NCBI GenBank assembly: GCA_043778315.1
Contig: JAYWGJ010000038.1
Span: forward strand, 1-10,096
Direction: 5' to 3'
Length of the DNA: 10,096 nucleotides
Origin: JBEEMU01 sp043778315
Lineage (GTDB): Bacteria; Bacteroidota; Bacteroidia; Chitinophagales; Saprospiraceae
Both the position numbers and the translations under genes were made by a program. Of this stretch, positions 6,485-10,096 are shown one piece after another (within the stretch, counting starts at the first letter, position 1; every line of letters begins with the position of its first letter). Under the pieces are notes generated by a model, which was not told the origin of the DNA, did not search any database, and saw nothing but the letters and a program-made list of their open reading frames with translations.

Positions 6485-6516
6485 CATCAGTGTCGTTAAG
6501 ACGCTGATGTTTTTTT
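6485..6516. terminator. Bidirectional rho-independent terminator between tRNA-Met and nadE
   Basis: The stem CATCAGTGTC (6485-6494) / GACGCTGATG (6500-6509) has ten pairs with one G-T, and the loop is GTTAA. A T-run (6510-6516) follows on the plus strand and an A-run (6477-6483) precedes it, giving a T-run on the minus strand. It sits 12 nt after the tRNA and 26 nt beyond the nadE stop, so it can end both convergent transcripts. Confidence 0.9.
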
Positions 6517-6541
6517 GTTGTTATAAATCTTATAACTCCCT

Positions 6542-8182
6542 CTACCCCAAATACTTACCCTCTATCGGCATACGTCGCCCAACGCCAAACGCCTTGCTCG
6601 ATACCCGCAAAATAGGCGGTGCTTGAAACCGCTTGAACTCATTGATATTCACCAACCGCAAAATACGGCGCACCAAAGCGGCATCAAATCCCTGCGCTAT
6701 AATCTCGTTCGGACCCTGTCGCTGCTCTATGTATTGGTACAAAATCGTATCTAAAATGCCATAATCGGGCAGGCTGTCGCTGTCTTTTTGGTCGGGACGC
6801 AACTCCGCGCTCGGCGGTTTAGTGATAGAATTGTACGGAATTATCTCTGCATCTCTATTGATATAATTTGCCAATTCATACACTTCCGTTTTATAAATAT
6901 CGCCAATTACGCCCATTCCACCCGCCATATCGCCGTATAAAGTACCGTAACCGACGGCGGCCTCGCTTTTATTAGACGTATTGAGCAGTACGTTGCCAAA
7001 TTTGTTCGACATTGCCATCAAATACGTCATGCGAATCCGCGCTTGTAGGTTTTCTTCGGCTACATTGAACGGTTTACCATCAAAAAACGGCGTTAAAGTA
7101 TCCAAAATAGTCGTATAAGCGTCTTTTATCGGTACAATATCGTATTTTATACCGAGCGTTTCCGCCAATTTAATCGCATCGCCGATAGAATGCTCCGACG
7201 AATACTCCGACGGCATCAACAGCACGCGCACGTTTTCGCTGCCGAGCGCACGCGCCGCAAGCACCGCTACAACCGCCGAGTCGATGCCGCCCGACAGTCC
7301 CAAAATAGCAGATTTGAAACCTAATTTACCAAAATAATTTTGAATGCCGCAGACGAGCGCGTCGTGTATCAACGCCATTTTTTGCTTCGGTTGCTGCCGC
7401 TCTACGCCGCCGTCGGCAACCGCTTGTAGGTCGTAGCAGCGTACCGCTTCCGCGAAATACGGCAACTCGTCGTGAACGCAGCCGTTGGGCGAAACGACTA
7501 ACGAGCCGCCGTCGAAAATGACTTCGGTGCTGCCGCCGCTATGATTGACGTAAAACATCGGCAGTCCGTACCGCGCTACATTCGCCCGCAAAACGTGTAC
7601 GCGCTCCGCCGCGTGTGCGTAGCTGAACGGCGACGCGCTCAAATTCAATACAAAATCGGGTTTTTGCGCTTGCAATTCGTCCAACGGACACGTTTTATAA
7701 AGCGGATTGTCGTTGCCGACGTTCCAAATATCCTCGCAAATCGTTAAAGCAATGCGTTTTCCTTTGAAATGCACGACTTCAAACTCCGTATTCGGCTCAA
7801 AATACCGATATTCGTCAAAAATATCGTAAGTAGGCAGCAAAGTTTTGTGTACTATCTGCTGCACCGCGCCGTTTGCCAAAAAATAAGCGGAATTGTAGAG
7901 GTCTTTGCCTTCGGGCTTCGGGTTGCGGGTCGGTGCGCCTACGACAATCGCAAAATCAGCCGTACTTTCTTTCGCTAACTGCTCAATGCTGTGGTCGCAT
8001 AGGCGAATAAAATCATCGAACTCCAAAAAATCGCGCGGCGGATAGCCGCAAACCGCGAGTTCGCCGAAGCATAAAATAGTGGCATTCGCGGCTTTCGCCT
8101 CCGCTATCGCGAGCCGCATTTTTTCTAAATTACCCTCAAAATTACCAATGTGTGGATTGAATTGAGCTATTGCAATACGCAT
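6542..8182 (-). CDS. nadE: Glutamine-dependent NAD+ synthetase
   Basis: This makes NAD+ from nicotinic acid adenine dinucleotide and ATP, using ammonia from glutamine. It has 546 residues in two domains. The N-terminal nitrilase-type glutaminase (about 1-255) has the triad Glu41 (FGELAVCGYPPRD), Lys113 (HKTLLPTYDIFDE) and Cys149 (TICEDIW). The C-terminal synthetase (about 265-546) has the ATP pyrophosphatase P-loop SGGIDS at 297-302, TSNKSE at 402-407, GDMAGG at 417-422 and the Lys-rich C-terminal KPPSAELRPDQ region. All catalytic residues are present. The ATG at 8182 (MRIAIAQFNP) begins the first nitrilase strand, so the start is secure. A TAnnTTTG box lies 50 bp upstream. It converges on the tRNA-Met gene over a shared terminator. 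nadK is in the same window on the other strand, 1.7 kb away, and is not in its operon. Confidence 0.97.
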   Translation of the reverse strand: MRIAIAQFNPHIGNFEGNLEKMRLAIAEAKAANATILCFGELAVCGYPPRDFLEFDDFIRLCDHSIEQLAKESTADFAIVVGAPTRNPKPEGKDLYNSAYFLANGAVQQIVHKTLLPTYDIFDEYRYFEPNTEFEVVHFKGKRIALTICEDIWNVGNDNPLYKTCPLDELQAQKPDFVLNLSASPFSYAHAAERVHVLRANVARYGLPMFYVNHSGGSTEVIFDGGSLVVSPNGCVHDELPYFAEAVRCYDLQAVADGGVERQQPKQKMALIHDALVCGIQNYFGKLGFKSAILGLSGGIDSAVVAVLAARALGSENVRVLLMPSEYSSEHSIGDAIKLAETLGIKYDIVPIKDAYTTILDTLTPFFDGKPFNVAEENLQARIRMTYLMAMSNKFGNVLLNTSNKSEAAVGYGTLYGDMAGGMGVIGDIYKTEVYELANYINRDAEIIPYNSITKPPSAELRPDQKDSDSLPDYGILDTILYQYIEQRQGPNEIIAQGFDAALVRRILRLVNINEFKRFQAPPILRVSSKAFGVGRRMPIEGKYLG

Positions 8183-8231
8183 ATTTTTATTGTTTTAGAA
8201 CTTGAAAAATAGCAATTTTTGGTTGCGGCAG

Positions 8232-8239
8232 CAAAGGTA
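8232..8239 (-). promoter_or_regulatory. Probable -7 promoter box of nadE
   Basis: The minus strand reads TACCTTTG, an exact TAnnTTTG match identical to the tRNA-Met box, 50 bp before the nadE ATG. A TTG element is not clear at the expected distance; only GTTTAAAA-type sequence is there. Confidence 0.55.
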
Positions 8240-8313
8240 AAAATAACTTTGTTTATATTTTAAACTAAGTATGTTTTTTTGTGAAATATTTTTTTTGGAA
8301 ATTATTTTATAAT

Positions 8314-8340
8314 GCGGTACAACCGCAATGTTTTGCGGTT
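8314..8340. other. Two mutually exclusive small hairpins
   Basis: AACCGCAA (8321-8328) pairs with TTGCGGTT (8333-8340) over a TGTT loop. The same ACCGC (8322-8326) can instead pair with GCGGT at 8314-8318. No gene starts downstream on either strand close enough to call this an attenuator. It lies between nadE's promoter and the terminator at 8357-8398. Confidence 0.5.
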
Positions 8341-8356
8341 AGACGCGAACGAACAC

Positions 8357-8398
8357 ACAAAAAACCTTATTGCCGCCGCGGACACTAAGGTTTTTTGT
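8357..8398. terminator. Bidirectional terminator hairpin after the Rpn-like remnant
   Basis: A perfect 13-bp stem (8357-8369 with 8386-8398) includes A6/T6 runs flanking CCTTA/TAAGG, with a 16-nt GC-rich loop. On the minus strand it lies 14 nt past the stop of the Rpn-like remnant, the expected place for its terminator. There is no plus-strand gene upstream for it to serve. Confidence 0.75.
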
Positions 8399-8411
8399 TG
8401 TAATAATGTAC

Positions 8412-8770
8412 CTAAATAGTAGGTTTGAGTTTTGGGTAATCTTGACCAGCGTCTATTTGCATAGAATAGTCGCGTGAGGCATAATACTCCACTCGTTGCT
8501 TAAACCCTTTTTTGCTCGCCACTTGCATTCCTATAATGAAACGTCTATTTTTTGGTCGGTTGCCCTAACATCTACAATACTAGATTTTTCTTCCGATAAA
8601 CGCGGCAACAAATATGGATTGATAAACGTGATTGATTTTATACGATTATCTCCTTCCAATTCTAAAACGGCGTTTAGAAATGAAATCAAGGTAATAGATT
8701 TTTTAGCGTTTCCAAACATTTTGCGGAAAGCAACATCGTTTTTCACGTCTGCAAAGTTCTTAGTGTAGGA
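8412..8770 (-). pseudogene. Rpn-family PD-(D/E)XK nuclease / putative transposase, broken remnant
   Basis: Members of this family are recombination-promoting nucleases of about 280-310 residues. The first frame gives YTKNFADVKNDVAFRKMFGN, LISFLNAVLELEG and then VDVRATDQK, the conserved start and first catalytic-Asp region. It then stops at about 8532. In another frame, from about 8550, the protein resumes as NRRFIIGMQV, FKQRVEYYASR and IDAGQDYPKLKPTI before a TAG at 8412-8414. The two join exactly if the A6 tract (8548-8553) is restored to A7. The catalytic E-x-Q that follows the shift reads GMQ, so Glu is replaced by Gly. The C-terminal half is missing; a terminator follows at once. At the 5' end no ATG precedes YTKNF; the only in-frame start is an internal GTG at 8746. 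The IS to the right probably removed the start. Family call firm, function lost. Confidence 0.78.
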
Positions 8771-8776
8771 AATCCG

Positions 8777-8812
8777 TTGCTCACGGAAAGAGCGAAAAAA
8801 GTGCTATATTTG
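8777..8812 (+). promoter_or_regulatory. Probable transposase promoter
   Basis: TATATTTG at 8805-8812 matches TAnnTTTG exactly, 16 bp before the ATG at 8829. A TTG at 8777-8779 is a possible -33 element, although the 25-bp spacing is longer than usual. Confidence 0.5.
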
Positions 8813-8828
8813 TGTTAAAAAAAATATT

Positions 8829-9047
8829 ATGCAAGTAAAAATTACTTTGACTAAAGCCAATGGTGAAGAAGTTTCGCTTTTGCGGTCGTTAGATGAATTA
8901 GATTCGTCAAATGTGCTAAATAGTGTAGAGCAAGCGGTTTGCAGTTTGCAAACAGATTTAGCTCCATTTTTATCCGAAAATCTTGTCGAAGACCATCAAA
9001 GTGGGTTCGTGGGGGAAAAAAATCAAAAAGAAAAACGGGACGAATGA
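8829..9047 (+). CDS. Transposase N-terminal fragment (ISKra4-like)
   Basis: These 72 residues start MQVKITLTKANGEEVSLL, continue through a helical segment (SSNVLNSVEQAVCSLQTDLAPFLSE) and end GEKNQKEKRDE at a TGA (9045-9047). The composition and the GEKNQ segment look like the opening of a longer transposase, not a free-standing protein. The sense of the protein continues one frame on as VFLYGLQGRF from about 9049; removing one base in GAATGAAG (9042-9049) would join them. ATG 8829 is well placed behind a promoter box. Confidence 0.65.
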   Translation: MQVKITLTKANGEEVSLLRSLDELDSSNVLNSVEQAVCSLQTDLAPFLSENLVEDHQSGFVGEKNQKEKRDE

Positions 9048-9252
9048 AGTATTCTTATACGGGCTTCAAGGTCGTTTTCGGGTGAAAAACCAGAAATATA
9101 TTTTGGAGGACGGCAGGAGTACGGATTATTTGCAGCTGTGTAATAGTAGTAATTGGCAGCATTATAGCGCATCTATGTTCGTTTATCGAGACTTGGTCAG
9201 ACGAATTGAGCTATCAGAAAGTGAGTACCTTATTGATACAAATGACTGGTAG
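8983..9252 (+). CDS. Transposase middle fragment (ISKra4-like)
   Basis: The open frame begins at a TTG at 8983, but the part before about 9046 (rich in Lys) is only the shifted reading of the preceding fragment. I think the real content is residues 22-86: VFLYGLQGRF, KYILEDGRSTDYLQL, HYSASMFVYRDLVRRIELSESEYLIDT. The frame ends at a TAG (9250-9252). The next fragment begins at an ATG overlapping this end (9242), so the reading continues in the third frame; dropping one A from CAAAT (9239-9243) restores continuity as LIDT-MTGSEV. It has no independent start and is unlikely to be made alone. Confidence 0.55.
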   Translation: MSKTIKVGSWGKKIKKKNGTNEVFLYGLQGRFRVKNQKYILEDGRSTDYLQLCNSSNWQHYSASMFVYRDLVRRIELSESEYLIDTNDW

Positions 9253-10096
9253 TGAGGTACTTAGTGCATCAGGAGTACAATCCTATTTGTCGTGTAAGGC
9301 AGAGCGTATTAGTAAAGAATGGCTTTCTGAAAGCTGTACTGGGATAGCGTCTATTTCGGTTGTACCTGATATTAAAGTGTACGACACGGCGGCTGCCGAG
9401 GTTATCTTGTTCATGGACGATGTGGGCGTTAAAGCCCAAAAGCCGCACAAAAAGGTGGAGCGCGCCGAAAGTGATGCGAAACGCTTAAACACGACGGTGG
9501 TGTTAGTGGAGTCGGCTACTAAACAGTACCATTGCGCAACAAGCGGGATAGATAAGACGGGAAAAACGATTTATAGTATTGAACGAGCGATTATCGACAA
9601 AGTAAATGGACTGCACGACGTAAGCGCACCGCTTCCGATAGTTGCGGTCACGGACGGCGCACGCAGTATCCGACTGACCTTAGAGTCTATTTTCGGACTA
9701 ACCGTGTGTATTATTTTAGATTGGTATCATTTACAGCTAAAAGTTAAGACTTTGATGAGTATGATTGCGTGTACTAGAGCGGATAAAGAGTTGTATATCA
9801 ATGATTTGAAACGATTGTTGTGGGCAGGGGATGTTGCGAGTGCGCTTATCTATTTAGAGGGAATGGAAAGGGTACGCAATACTATCAAACACCAAGAATT
9901 ATACAAATACTTAGAAAAACACCAAAAAGAAATCATCAACTATGGATTAAGACAAGCCGCAAACAAAACTATTGGAAGCGGCAGAGGCGAAAAAGCGAAT
10001 GATATTGTAGTCGCTCATCGGCAAAAGAAAAAAGGAATGGCCTGGTCACGACCAGGCTCTTCCGCACTTGCTATAATCAAAACCAACCGCATTAAC
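9242..10096 (+). CDS. Transposase catalytic fragment (ISKra4-like), runs off window
   Basis: The frame is open for 285 codons from ATG 9242 to the window end. A DDE-type catalytic set is visible: Asp59/Asp60 in FMDDVGVKAQKPHKK, Asp138 in VAVTDGARSIR, and Glu250 in IGSGRGEKANDIVVAHR. DWYHLQLKVK (160-169) and GMAWSRPGSSALAIIK (265-280) are the usual flanking signatures. Probably only a few residues are missing at the C-terminus. The start overlaps the previous fragment's stop by 11 bp, which could permit coupled translation, but MTGSEVLSASG reads as mid-protein sequence. The catalytic core is intact, while the N-terminal regions are in other frames. Confidence 0.78.
   Translation, partial: MTGSEVLSASGVQSYLSCKAERISKEWLSESCTGIASISVVPDIKVYDTAAAEVILFMDDVGVKAQKPHKKVERAESDAKRLNTTVVLVESATKQYHCATSGIDKTGKTIYSIERAIIDKVNGLHDVSAPLPIVAVTDGARSIRLTLESIFGLTVCIILDWYHLQLKVKTLMSMIACTRADKELYINDLKRLLWAGDVASALIYLEGMERVRNTIKHQELYKYLEKHQKEIINYGLRQAANKTIGSGRGEKANDIVVAHRQKKKGMAWSRPGSSALAIIKTNRIN

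Larger units (their letters stand above)
8771..10096 (+). mobile_element. ISKra4-like insertion sequence, right end outside the window
   Basis: The element is defined by its transposase (8829 to window end), a dedicated promoter (8805-8812) and the abrupt loss of the Rpn-like reading frame's start at about 8765-8775. The left boundary is inferred from that junction, since the right inverted repeat is not visible for comparison. The transposase is in three frames, so this copy is probably inactive unless frameshifting is programmed. The family is assigned from the DGAR, DWYH and GSGRGEKAN pattern. Confidence 0.65.

Noticed and set aside
8496..8768. Plus-strand 90-codon ORF
   Set aside because: It is the antisense of the Rpn-like remnant, which has clear family motifs on the minus strand.

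Overview
The window looks like a piece of a Bacteroidota chromosome. Spacers are AT-rich and carry TAnnTTTG -7 boxes, several with an upstream TTG, which is the promoter type of that phylum. No Shine-Dalgarno sequences stand out. Transketolase is split into subunits, and the PepD dipeptidase, bifunctional NadE and signal-peptide-bearing BamA-like barrel all fit. I cannot place it below phylum.

Layout. Positions 1-519 (minus) hold the N-terminal 173 residues of a rhomboid protease that runs off the window. A short spacer (520-682) holds a 3' tRNA remnant and a small tandem repeat. pepD (683-2152, minus) follows. A 374-bp divergent spacer holds the first copy of a palindromic element (about 2281-2493). 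Then come a BamA/TamA-like outer-membrane protein (2527-3939, plus) and nadK (3972-4853, plus), 32 bp apart and probably one transcript. A 380-bp repeat array (4861-5238) separates nadK from the transketolase N-terminal subunit gene (5252-6088, plus), whose C-terminal partner is absent. A second, inverted copy of the palindromic element starts at the tktN stop codon (about 6084-6250). An elongator tRNA-Met (6397-6473) and nadE (6542-8182, minus) converge on a shared bidirectional terminator. The right end is accessory: a decayed Rpn-family nuclease/transposase (8412-8770, minus), then an ISKra4-like insertion sequence (about 8771 to the end) whose transposase is spread over three reading frames.

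Function. Most of the window is housekeeping: NAD synthesis and phosphorylation (nadE, nadK), the non-oxidative pentose phosphate pathway (tktN), dipeptide turnover (pepD) and envelope biogenesis or proteolysis. nadE and nadK are separate transcription units on opposite strands. No defence, secondary-metabolite or phage system is visible.

The least explained parts are non-coding. The palindromic element occurs as two divergent inverted copies. Its paired arms differ in sequence between the copies yet stay complementary, and the copies bracket the bamA-like/nadK/tktN block. The second is the array built on a 56-bp unit with a CTCGCGAG core. Both look like genome-specific repeat families rather than genes.
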